Assembly: GCA_963082875.1 (NCBI GenBank)
Contig: OY720103.1
Coordinates: 3,038,001 to 3,102,000 of the forward strand
DNA from: Corella eumyota
Lineage: Eukaryota; Chordata; Ascidiacea; Phlebobranchia; Corellidae
DNA: 64,000 nt
Direction: 5' to 3'
A program made the translations under genes and the position numbers. The notes under the pieces are model-generated. The model did no database searches and was not told where the DNA came from. It worked only from the letters and a program-made list of their open reading frames with translations. This document shows, one piece after another, positions 43,232 through 54,652 of this stretch (the first letter of the stretch is position 1; each line of letters starts with the position of its first letter).

Positions 43232-45714
43232 ATGGGCTTAAATGAAACTGCTGAAAAAATAAAAAGAACACCAAAATTTGGACGCCACCATCAAGGCGCA
43301 AAAGAATTGGGAACCTTATACACACCAGGTAAAAATATCGATAATTTTTATTTTAAAACAGTAAAATTTGATTTATTATCAATAATGGTTCTTAAAATCT
43401 ATTTTTAGCTAAGCGGGAACAAGAAAAAATATGTTTCACTATTTCTATCATACTTTTGGTTGTGCAGTTTTGCTTTCTGACTCTACATTTTAATCCATCT
43501 AATCTTCATTACATTATACCAGCAATGTGTGAGTTACCAACTTAAAATTGTCAACTTAAAATGTTTTTTTTTTATATTTTTTTATCCCCGATGTAGAAAG
43601 GTCGACTTCACGACCTAAACATAGAGTAACATGTTACCCTAACCAAGCTTAAGTTGCCTTACTCACTGCGCTACAACATGAGAGCAGTGGGTATTGAACC
43701 CAGGACCTTACGTAGTGAAGCAAAGTGTTTTAACCAATACACCATCCTGCTGGCTTATAATATTTACTAGATTAAAAGAAACAATGTTAAGGATTTAAAA
43801 AAATCAATATCATAATATAAAATCTTTTTTAGTTTTTGGGATACTAGCAGCGGACTTTGCGTCGGGTTTTGTCCACTGGGCGGCAGACAGCTGGGGCTCG
43901 ATCGAGCTCCCAATATTGGGTAAAAATTTCATCAGACCTTTTCGTGAGCACCATATTGATCCCACCGCGATAACTCGTCATGACATAATAGAAACAAATG
44001 GTGACAACTTTATGGTGACCATAGTTCCACTGTTGTTCTGCATATGGGGATTTGCAACCCAACCTCAGGGTATGATTATTTGTAATTTATATTTATTTAT
44101 CCTTGATGTCGAAAGGTTTACGACCCATACCAAGAGTAACATCAGTTACCTCCACCCAAACATTAGTCTGGATATATAATTGCGATAATTAAGCTGCTAA
44201 TTAAGTATTGGCTCAGCAGGAGTTTATACTGATAAATGGCCAAGCAGTTGTTTAAAAAAATAACACATCTTCTAATACAAGTTATTTTAATAATTTTTAT
44301 CGCAAACTTAACATTTTTTATTTTGTTAAATTAAAAAATTTGCTTTTGCTTGCTTATCATTAGCTTTTGTTTTGTTAAAATTCATAACAGATTTTATGCA
44401 AACTCGTTAAAAACTTTTATATTTTTTGCAGAAACCATCAACTCTTACTACAACATTAACGTGTTTATGTTTTTTTTCGCCGTTTTTGTGTGCCTTACCA
44501 ACCAGATACATAAGTGGTCTCACACACACAGTGGGTTGCCTTGGGGGGTCGCATTCCTTCAAAACTATCACATCATTCTGCCCAAACAACATCACAGAAT
44601 TCATCACATATCACCACACGAGACGTAAGTGTGCCTTAAATATCAAGTATGAATCAATTAGATTACATTTAATCCGGTAGTGTGGTGAACCGTTAATGCC
44701 ATCGGACCACGAGCCGAAAGGTTTTGGGTTTGAGCCGCACCATTGCCACATTATTCGCCTTTGAGCCCGGCGTTTACGGATAGCTCAAACACATCATAAT
44801 AGCACACCCCTCATCGATAAAAAAAATGAAAAACCTATCACCGTAAGGTGATATGGAAATTTATGTATGTGCACCCATTTTAAAAAAATTGCTATAATTA
44901 AATTTTTTGTTATAATATAACATAGCCTGATGTTAAAATAAAAATATATAATTTTAAAATAAATTGTTTAAAAATACTAAAATAGGTTTAAAGGGCATGT
45001 TTTTGTTTTAAAACTGCATTAAATATTACCAAAAATTAAAATACACAAAAAACCTGAATAGTGAATGTATTTCCTTATTTAAACAAAACAAATTGCACTG
45101 CCTTAACAAAAGAAGAAAAAAGAGTATACAACACAAAAGAGTATGGTATAACACATTTGGTAATTGTAAACAACAATTTAAAACCCAATACATTCTGTCA
45201 GTTAGTATTTAAGGTTGGTTGTATTGTCTATACTAGCCATGAAAAGTTAACTTTATTATATAATATGCTTTAGAATGAGAAATTTTTAAACAATGCTCTG
45301 ACTAAGATAGTTAAAACAAAGTGCCATGTCAAAAATTTATTTACTTAAACAGTACAAAGTCTTTTTAGGTTTCGGCTTTATTGTCCTAGTCTATTTGCTT
45401 TGAAAAATCTTTTATTTGTTTTTTGAATCTAAAATAGGCTAGTCAATATTACACCAAATGTATGTAATACAAATAGTTAAAACTGATTTTAATAATAATA
45501 TTACATTGACCAAACTGATTAAAATTTATTTTGTATTCGGTTTATAACTTTTTTTAATATTTTAAGGTACTTTTGTATTACTACTGGCTGGTTGAACTAT
45601 CCTCTTGAAAAACTACATTTTTGGACTTTCCTTGAATCAGCTATCACTTATTTTACTGGTCTAGAACCTCGATCGGATGATTTAAAATGGGCCTCCAAAG
45701 GGATTTCTGACTAA
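43232..45714 (+). CDS. PEDS1: Plasmanylethanolamine desaturase (TMEM189/Kua)
   Basis: PEDS1 puts the vinyl-ether double bond into plasmanylethanolamine to make plasmalogens in the ER (CarF/TMEM189 family). Exons 43232-43328, 43409-43528, 43833-44069, 44432-44624, 45567-45714 join in frame to 264 aa (human 270). It keeps the family's His-rich motifs: [61 protein letters not shown] and [11 protein letters not shown]. Hydrophobic helices are seen after residue about 45 ([17 protein letters not shown]) and around the His motifs. Introns 2, 3 and 4 each hold a SINE piece. The next gene downstream is a diverged tandem copy with the same exon structure. Confidence 0.95.
43586..43757 (-). repeat. tRNA-derived SINE, internally deleted, PEDS1 intron 2
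   Basis: The minus strand starts with the tRNA-like head (B box GGTTCAATACCC) and ends with the common SINE tail (complement of ccccgatgtagaaaggtcga). The middle body seen in full copies is largely missing. Confidence 0.6.
44098..44235 (-). repeat. SINE tail fragment in PEDS1 intron 3
   Basis: Matches the body and tail of the same SINE family on the minus strand (complement of atccttgatgtcgaaagg and ctcagcaggagtttatactg). The tRNA-like head is absent. Confidence 0.55.
44672..44870 (+). repeat. Second SINE type, tRNA-like head, PEDS1 intron 4
   Basis: The head GGTAGTGTGGTGAACCG and a B-box-like GGGTTTGAGCC mark it as tRNA-related, but the body differs from the common family. It ends with a small hairpin (ATCACCGTAAGGTGAT). 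Only one copy is seen in this window, so the family call is tentative. Confidence 0.45.
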
Positions 45715-47788
45715 AACATCGAAAATTTTGCTAACAAAAATTAATGGCATGGCGTGGTTGTTGTTCTCATAATTCTATTTGCTTAAATTTAATTTCAATT
45801 GTACTATTTAACTTTTGGCTGGTCCATATAATTTATAACATACACTTACTTTCACAAGTATTTTCAATTCAAAAGCTAATTATGAAAGAGTTTATTATTA
45901 TTTATTAGAATTATACTACTGTTATAGATTACTTTTAGTTTACAGTATTTGAAGTATTTATGAACAATTTATAAATGAGATTTTTATTTTTTTAAATAGA
46001 GTCAACTTAAGAATGTTACTGTTTCTTCGTGCCTATTTCTTTTTTTACATTTACCATCATGATAATCACCACTGTCACCTATTTAATTTATAGTATTTTT
46101 TCATCTATCGCACCAATTTCAATTCCCTACAAAAATTCACGCACGGTTAGTGTTTAATTATGGAAAATTAAAAATTAATCTGAATTTGTAATTAATTGTC
46201 ATATTTTATCGACTTTCAAAGATTGTTTCGGCATACTAAAAACCAATGTATTATGGTGATAACTAATTTACACAAAAACTTGAAAAAATGTGACAGTGTT
46301 TTTTAAATTTTGCGTGTTACTTATTTTTTTATCAACGTTTCGATGAAATTTATTGTTTTTTTTTAATAATTACGCCACAGTAAAAACCAATTAACTTATC
46401 CAACAATTTTTTTAAAATTTAGTAGAATAAATACTAGTACACTGTATCATAATATTGATTAATATGTAATTTAATTAATCAATAAAATCATAACAATTAT
46501 TTACTAAACATAACTTCGCAACTTACTTCTGATTAATTACACAGTATAAATTGATGTTTTTTGTTTATCAACTTTGACGAATTGTAAATTTTTATTTAAT
46601 TTATGCAACGCCTTTCTCTAAATATTCATTTTATTAATTTCTTCCGCTTTTTAAAGACGCCCTTCCATTATTTTAAGTAAATTAATGAATTTAATTCATT
46701 CGTTTTTGCTTCGAAATCAATCAATTATGTTCCTCACAAAAAATGTGTGTGTGCTTCAGAAGTTGTGCTTATATTATAATACATTAACATAGTAATAAAA
46801 TGTTTACCAAAAAAGTTTGTGCTACTTAAGAATGACCTCATTTTAATGTAGTAAATCCCCTATATACGAAAATACAAGTCTGTTATTGCTCAAATCATAA
46901 CCGTTTTACTAAAAACATGCAAACAAAAACATAAACAAGTTAGTAAGTGTAGTTCCCGGTAAATAAGTAATTTTTTGTCAGGTAGGAATTTTGGTAAAAC
47001 TAAATAGTTTGACGTACAGGGTATATTTAAATTTAGTTTGTGCTGCCAATGCCAACAAATAACACCTACAGGAAATGGTCATTTTGAAAAACAAATATTT
47101 AAATTAGTTGGGTAATTTAACCATTTAGAACAATGAAAGAGAGATTACGAAATCAGAAATTTCTAATATGTAAATCCTGACTTAAAAAGACTCAAAGGAA
47201 AAGTTAGGTGACTTTAAAAACTTGACCAATCAGAAGAGCCTAATTTACCTAGAATTCAAAATTCTTACAATTAAAAAAACTTTTACTTTCAAAAAAACAA
47301 AAACATCCTGTGAAAAAAAAGTAAAAAGTTTACACGAACAAATCCTGCCCAGACAACTTTAAAAAGTTACACTCTTATCATGATTCATTAGTTTCTAGAA
47401 ATTAACAACAACACAACATGATTTTTCACGATGTAATGTTTAAAATTTAATATTAATTATAGCTTTGGTGTATGTGATAAGGAAGCTGTTCAATAACAAA
47501 TAGTCAGTTTAGTTAAAAAAGATTTAGAATTATTGCGCTAATTAGTTAAATGTTTTAGATTTTAAAACAGATTTTTTAATAAAACAATGATAGGCATAAA
47601 ATAATTTTAGTTTTTGAATTTTAAAATTAAAAAAAAAATAAATTAGTTAAAAGATATGTTAATTAGTTTTCGGATTATTAAAAAATAAAAGTCAAGTTTT
47701 TGAAATTTTTTATAGATTAAATATTTTAAGTTTCGTTAAACATTTTAGGATTACTTTATCGCATTAAAAAATTCAAATTCTTAAAAAA
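45715..47788. other. Spacer between the two PEDS1 copies
   Basis: About 2 kb of very A+T-rich DNA with no credible open frame. It holds the 3' UTR of the first copy and the promoter of the second. Confidence 0.55.
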
Positions 47789-49244
47789 ATGGGACCCAAT
47801 GCCCAAACTGAAAGTAATGGAAATTTAAAAACTCAAAAAAACAAACATCTTATGCCAGTGCCATCAGGTAACAACAAAACTAAAACATTTTAAAAATTTG
47901 GTGAAAAAAATAAAATGACTAAAAAATTTTAAAATTTTGGAATTTTTAGTCACTATAAAGGAAACCATTTTTTTCTATATCGGAACCATAATGATGATTA
48001 TTTATATCGGATTTTTAGTGAATTATTTTCAACTATCGAACCTACCTTATATGATTTCTATGATAAGTAAGTTAAAAACTTGGAGTTGTCAAAATTTAAA
48101 TTTTAGAGCAGATTTTGATTTTAAAAAGCAAAAAATCTACAAATTCTAAGTTTTAAGATAAATTTTAAAAGTTTTTTTTTACATTTTTTAGTCTTAGGTG
48201 GGTTATTAGCAGACTTTATGTCGGGGCTTATGCACTGGTCTGGGGACACTTGGGGCACACCTAATTCTCCCATTTTGGGTAAAAATTATATCAAACCCTT
48301 ACGCATTCATCATTTCGACACACTAGCATTTACGAGACACCATTACCTTACAACAAATGGCGACAACTTCACAGCCTTTATCATTCACGCATCTTTTGGT
48401 CTATGGTACTTGTTTACCTCAACCAAAGGCAAGTTTAACTTGTGATTTAACAAATTGTGATTTAATGCAGTTTTTTGTGATATGAGTATTAATTAACATA
48501 CATTGTTCTTTTTGTTTTTGTTTTTAATGAATGTCATATCTGGCCTTATACTTGTATAAACATTTGCTATTCATCGCATGTTTTAAATCATGAAATTGAT
48601 TGTGTCATTTTTAGCGTCACATCACAGTATTAATTATTCATTGTTGTATAGAAAACCTAATACCAGTATTTATAAACTATTTGGCCTGGTTTTAATTAAT
48701 AAGAAATTCAAATCTTAATATCTTGAAAAACTTAACACAACTTTTTTCTTTTCTAGAGGAAATATCTACTTCCTACAACTTCCATGTCTTTCTGTTCAGT
48801 TACGCGCTTTTAGGCTCTTTAACCACTCAAATACATAAATGGGCACACACGAAAGAAAAATTACCTTGGTTTGTGTCCAAACTGCAGCAGTTTCATCTGA
48901 TTATGCCACGCTGGCATCATATAAGACATCACTGCTCTACTTGTCCAGAAACGTAAGTGGAAAAAACTTGAAATTTTTGAGAGCAGAAAATTTTTTTCAA
49001 ATCTTTGAAAAAAAAATTGTTATTATTATTTTTTTTTTTTTTTTTTTTTCAAATCTTTGAAAAAAAAATTTTTATTAAAAATTTTCTTTTTTTATTTTGT
49101 AGGTATTTTTGCATAGCAACTGGTTGGATGAATTATCCTTTAGAAAAATTTCAATTTTGGAAGAAGTTAGAAAAAGTTGTGACCTATTTAACAGGGATGC
49201 AACCAAGAACAGATGATCTTAAATGGGTTGGAAAATCACAATGA
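47789..49244 (+). CDS. Diverged tandem PEDS1/TMEM189-like paralogue
   Basis: Exons 47789-47867, 47950-48066, 48192-48428, 48757-48952, 49103-49244 give 256 aa with the same exon phases as the upstream copy, and exon 3 is again 237 bases. Intron 3 must use a GC donor (AAAG|GCAAGT) to stay in frame. Kept motifs: LMHWSGDTWGT, RIHHFDTLAFTRHH, TNGDNF, TQIHKWAHT, GWMNYPLEKF. Changed relative to copy 1: [14 protein letters not shown] loses its Glu and final Asp, and [12 protein letters not shown] becomes HHIRHHCSTCPET, losing one His and gaining two Cys. The HHxxHH spacing is kept. It may be a desaturase with altered substrate or weakened activity. AATAAA near 49396. Confidence 0.9.
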
Positions 49245-49593
49245 CAATTAAAACTTTTAGAATTCTTAATCCTCGGTACAGTGTGAACTATTTTTCTTAC
49301 TTTTTTTATTGATTTGCACATTTTTCTAATGCAATGTTATTAACATAAATCAACTTTTTTACGATACTTAGATATTTTTTATATATAAACAAAAAAATAA
49401 AGGTACAACAATAAAATACTTACCTATTTCTGAAAGTTTGATAAATATTTTTGATTTAAGTTGGATATAAGTGAATTCCGCCAGATGAAATAACATAATG
49501 GTAATGTTTTTGTTCCTCCAAACTAAAAAATATCAATTTTAATGTGTTTTTTTTAAATGACAAAAACAAAAGTTTTTTAATTTATTATATTTT

Positions 49594-52500
49594 TTACTTT
49601 TTGTTATTTTCTGGTTTTTGTACACAATCTTCTTGATTCGAACTAGCATTATCTTGTTGTGTTTTAGTATTATCAGCGTTTTGTACATCGTTATCTATTT
49701 GAACTAAAAGTTATTAGAAATCTACGCTGTAAATCTACATATTCATAAGAACAGAGTACAGAAAAAGTGGGCATTAAATTAAAGTATGTACATTGAAATT
49801 CAAGTTTTAACTTTGGTTCCCTCAACCATACAAATTAATTTACTACTACATTGCTTGGCCCAATTATATGCAACTTAATGTGGTTAAGTGTTCAATTTGC
49901 ACAATTGGCCCGATATCAGAGTGAATTACTTACCTTCAATAGGTTGTTCATTGGAAGAAGCTCCTCCAATAACCAAAGTGACTGGGCCATTGCCATTTCC
50001 CTAGCATTTAAAAATAATTCTATAATTAAAAAGATATATAAAATCAGGTAAAGAAAAAATGTTCCTATATTACCTGGGGTAAAATAACTTTCTGTAGGTT
50101 TGGTATTTTGATCAGTGCATTTAAAAGTTCAGCATTTAGGCTTTCTTCTGTGTTTGTTTCTGCTTGAGACAAACTGTGAGTGTTAATTTCTTTTTGTTTG
50201 TCAGTGTATGAGTTTTTTTCTTGCTGTTGTTGCTTATAAGTTTTACTGTTATGCTGTAGTTTTTCCACAGAAACACTTGTTGGAGGTTTTTGACAATTTT
50301 CTCGCTGTTTGATATTTTTTTCTTGTTGTTGTTGCTCATCAGTTGTAACATTTTCTTGCTGTTGTTTTGCGTTCTTTTCAATCGTCTTACCAGCTACAGC
50401 CAAAAGTTCTTTTCGTGTGTTAAAATCTTGAATGTTATTTTTATTTTTAACAACAACACTAGGTGCTATTTTCTGTTGTTGTGGATTATACATAGAGCTG
50501 ATCTGAGGAATCCTGTAATTGTTTTGCTGTCGAACCTCAAAATTCATATTATTTTTGGTGCTCTCCCTTTGTTGTTGGCCATAATAATGTTCGCTATGCT
50601 TGTCTGGCAAATTGTCTTGCTGTATTTCAAAAGACAAGGCTTGGTGGGGGACGTTGTAGTCCGAATTTTCCGTTATCGAGTCGTACAAATTGGTTTCTCT
50701 TTTGTCAGAAATTGTAGAATCAAGCTCACAGAGAGGTGGATCTACAAATCAAAAATGATCTTTTAAATTTCAACAGAAACTTTTAAACAAACTCAGAAAC
50801 CGATGGTTTTACCCTTTTCTGCAGATTGACTCAACATCTTGTCTTTAGTCTGGGAAGAAGAGGCTGCAACATCATCCGATTGTTCCTCATCAATTTGTTC
50901 GTCAGTCATCAGTATTCCGGATAATTTCGCAGCAGATTCGTTTTCCTCATCAAGATAGGGCAAGTGAGACTAAAATGAAATAATTTTTGAAAATGCTGGA
51001 ATGTTATCTATTCTTTTTATTTGATCTTAATTCTTACCTGTTTAATGTGCTTTACAAACACAAATCTATCATCGGAGGAAAAATCACAATGTGGACAAGG
51101 GTAGACTTTAAGGCCGTCGTGCTTTTTGGTTTGTTTTACATGCTTGCGCAAGTTTTCTATATTTGAGCTCCTAAAAAAAATTACATTTTTTGTTTTTAAA
51201 TCAGCCTAAAAGCATCCCTAAAACTTTAAAGCGTCTGCCAAAAATTTATGCCGCACATTTACTTACTTAAACTCAAGATATTACCTTTTAAAGATATTAC
51301 AGTTTAAAAATTAAACATTCAGTTTACCTGTATTTACAGTAAGGGCATTTGTACGGTTTAGTGCCAGCGTGTATCATCAGATGTCGCTTTAAACCAGCAG
51401 AACTGACAGAACAATAATCACAGATCGTGCATTTGAACGGTTTTTCTCCGGTGTGCGTGCGATTATGACGCATCAAAAGTTGCTGTGACCGGGTCTGGAA
51501 CTTGCAAATGGTGCATTCATATGGTTTTTCGCCTGAAAATAGTTGCCAATACTAATTTATAGAAGTTCTTTGTTCGCCCAAATGCTCTCTAGCTTTTTAA
51601 TAAATTTTTTATATTTTTCTTTTTAACAAACCGGAATGCATTCTTTGATGAACAGTTAATGCATGATTGCTTGTGAACCCATGACCACAAACGAAGCATT
51701 TGATTGGTCGATATCCGGTGTGAGAATTCATGTGTCTGTTCACTTCATGTTTGGACATAAAAGCCTCATTACATTCCTAAACAAAAATTTAATAAATGTA
51801 AATCTGTCCTTAAGGGTAGTAATAATTAAACTGCTACTAGTGCCCTGAGTTTAATATGTGTATAGTGCAAATACGAAAAAGCATGACTTATTGCTACAAC
51901 AATAATTTTATGACATAAGAAGTTTAAAATGGGTTTAAAACTGTTTGTACACTTACAGTGCATTTGAAATTTCTTGACCTTGTGTCTTGATGGCCGTGCT
52001 TAGCAATCAAGTGAGATTCCAGCTTTGCCTTTGAGGCCATTCTCTTCATACAAACTGTACACTGAAATGAATGATGACCTAAATTGAAAAAAAAACAATA
52101 AACTACGCTCAGGAATAATATAAACAATCGTACGACTAACTAAACTCTTTATGGTACGTTTAAATTTCACTCAATTTCATAGATTTTTAAACTAAAAGTA
52201 AAAAATTAACATTAAAACATTATACTTACCAGTATGGTTTCTTAAATGTGAGAGCAGGTCCCCACTTCTATAAAATCGCATTGAACATTTAGTACAACTA
52301 AAAGGTTGTAAATTAGTGTGCCTCCTATGATGAATATATAACTCATTCTTAAGTTTAATTTGTTTAAAGCAATGCTGGCACTTGGTTGGCATTTTCATCT
52401 TTTCGAAAAACTTCTGCTCGTCTTTTAACGCTTTATGATCTGTTCCCTTTTTTGCCTTTAAAAATATGTAACACATTTAATAGATAGTATTTTATAAACT

Positions 52501-53961
52501 GTTAATCTATTTAATGGCAACTATTTTTTAGTTACCTCCACTTTGATGATATGTTCCGGGTCGGATAAATGTGATTTCTGTTCCTCAGTTGAAGTGTAAG
52601 CCACACAACATACAGCACATAAACCTGCAACTAAACATTAAAAAAACATTTAAGTATATAATAAAGTTTAATTATAATGAGTTTTACCTTCGTTAACAGG
52701 CAGTACAGTGTTTCCCCCATCTTTTTTTAATATTTTTAAAGTTTTTGAGGGCACCTGACAGGCTTGTGGTTTTTCTACAATTTTTCTAATAAAATAAACA
52801 GAAATATATTTCAATATAAGTAATATTTATTTGTATGGTTTTGATAAGTAGGCTTTATTTTAATAGTTGTTACCTTTTCTTTGGTTTTGCTTTTTCATTT
52901 TTTGAAATAGGTTCTTTTAACTCGCTTACATTTGGCAATGAATTCGTCTTCTTTTCTAATAATAATAATGAATTTGTCTTTAATAACATAATTTGTCTCT
53001 AACGAAAAGATTTAAAATAAATTAACAACCTTTAATAAAAGAAATTCTTACCATTATTTTGTTCATTTCTTTTGCTTGCACCAATTTTAGTCTTAAACTT
53101 TAAATTACTTCTGGTAAAGGGAGTAACTTTAAAAGACACTTCCTTCGGTGATATTATTTTACTATTATTTTTCGACAAATTAAACTGATGCAAAAATTTC
53201 TCTTCGGCCTCCGAGTCCGTGACATGATGAGTTGAATCTAAAAAAAAACTTTATTTTACACATTTATCTACCCTCGATGTGGGAGGGTTGACTTTACTAC
53301 CTAAACCCAGCATATCGTTCATTACACCGATCCAGTCTCGAGTTGCCTTCAGCAGTTTGATATGTTATAAATTATAACTGCCCGATAGTTTAGCTGCTGA
53401 TTGAGTATTGTCTCAGCAGGAGTTGATACCGTTTATAGCAACTTACCTAAGAGTGCTACAGCATGAGAGCAGTGGGGATCAAACCCAGGACCTTATGTAA
53501 ATCAAACCCAGGACCTTATGTAGATCAAACCCAGGACCTTATGTAGATCAAACCCAGGACCTTATGCCAAAAGTTCTAACCACTACACCACATTTTTGGT
53601 CTTTTATATAAACATGTTCGTAACCTTGTTCAAATGATGAAATAAATCATATCTTTATTGCCATTAATATAAACATACCGATATGCTGAAGAATTGGATT
53701 CATAGTTGCAAAAGAGGTCATGTCATTGTAGGAATGCTCATTGTTATTGTCTTGTAACAATGCTGTGTAGTTTACATCACATGGTCCCATTACTTGACAG
53801 ACAGCTCCACCTGGTGTTGAATTATCAACCATGGCGCACAGTGTTTCGTTGGACAATAACATATCCGATAAATCCGGCAATGGGTGAGCTTCTTCATATT
53901 GTATTTCATTGTAGGAATGAGTGGATATCAAACTGTTATTATTAATACTGTTTGATTGCAT
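49594..53961 (-). CDS. C2H2 zinc-finger protein, nine fingers
   Basis: A probable nuclear DNA-binding regulator. Fourteen exons, in transcript order: 53679-53961, 53052-53237, 52874-52955, 52688-52785, 52536-52624, 52230-52455, 51957-52078, 51632-51776, 51328-51532, 51038-51170, 50813-50969, 50074-50741, 49934-50000, 49594-49703; phases agree and give 856 aa. Nine C2H2 fingers run from CQHCFKQIKLKNELYIHHRRH to CPHCDFSSDDRFVFVKHIKQ; fingers 5-8 are close together with GEKP-type linkers. The N-terminus is acidic and Asn/Ser rich. The long exon 12 is Gln rich and disordered and is followed by VTLVIGGASSN. An acceptor 28 bases before the ATG suggests trans-splicing. It is faintly like the ZNF335 class, but I do not assign a name. 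Confidence 0.88.
53262..53598 (-). repeat. tRNA-derived SINE with amplified B-box region
   Basis: On the minus strand this is the common SINE (head near 53598, tail near 53262, body with complement of ctcagcaggagttgatacc), lying in intron 1 of the zinc-finger gene. The B-box segment is repeated four times in tandem, described separately. Confidence 0.75.
53478..53569 (-). repeat. Four tandem 23-bp copies of the SINE B-box segment
   Basis: Units start at 53478, 53501, 53524 and 53547, each carrying atcaaacccaggacctta, the complement of the B box with its upstream flank. Units differ by only one or two end bases, so the expansion is recent. Confidence 0.85.
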
Positions 53962-54652
53962 ATTTCTATTTTTTTTCCAACTTTAATTGCTAAATATAAA
54001 AAAGAGGGTTAATAGTAATAACTACTGTGTCTTAATGTCATATACTTGCATTTGATAAGTGTTTTTTGACATCACAGTCTTCTATGTCACTGTTGTTTTT
54101 GCATTTACTAGACAACAACCTTTGCAAGTCGCCAGTGAGCAAAACTGTCATTGTTGTCACTAGTACATTAACTAACATTACATTACAGTTATAAACTTAT
54201 AGTTGAAACAAGAACTCGCACTCAAGGTAGCTATTTATATCGAAAAAAAAACGAAACGACGATCTGACGACAATAAACTTTACGCAGAGCTAAAGATACG
54301 CTTCACTGATTAATGACATCAACATATGTACATGCGTTTGGTCACGTGACAATGGAAGAAAAATGTCAACAAAAAATGGATGCTAATGAGTAACTTCAAC
54401 GATTAAGTAGTTGTGCAGTTGCTCAAAAACTATGCCAATACAGCAGGAAACCAAAGTTTAACGCGGTTGACTTCCTTTTTATATAAATTCTGTCTTTGGT
54501 TGAGCGCACATCCAGCATAAAAAAAGTTAAATAAGTTTTCCAGTTTTTATATTTTTCTGTTTTTAAAATGACCCCAAAGCTATACAGTTTTGCTAGCTTC
54601 AGAATAAATTATTTATATCTAATTTAAACATTTGATTTTCATTTTACAGCCT
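53962..54652. promoter_or_regulatory. Divergent promoter region, zinc-finger gene and SDR
   Basis: About 690 bases between opposite-strand start codons. It contains a GGTCACGTGAC site near 54340. A strong acceptor (TTGATTTTCATTTTACAG) ends three bases before the SDR ATG. No TATA box is certain. Confidence 0.4.

Noticed and set aside
50290-50766. 158-codon plus-strand frame, Leu/Phe rich and membrane-like
   Set aside because: It mirrors the Gln/Asn/Lys-rich exon 12 of the zinc-finger gene on the other strand, which is linked to fingers by in-phase junctions.
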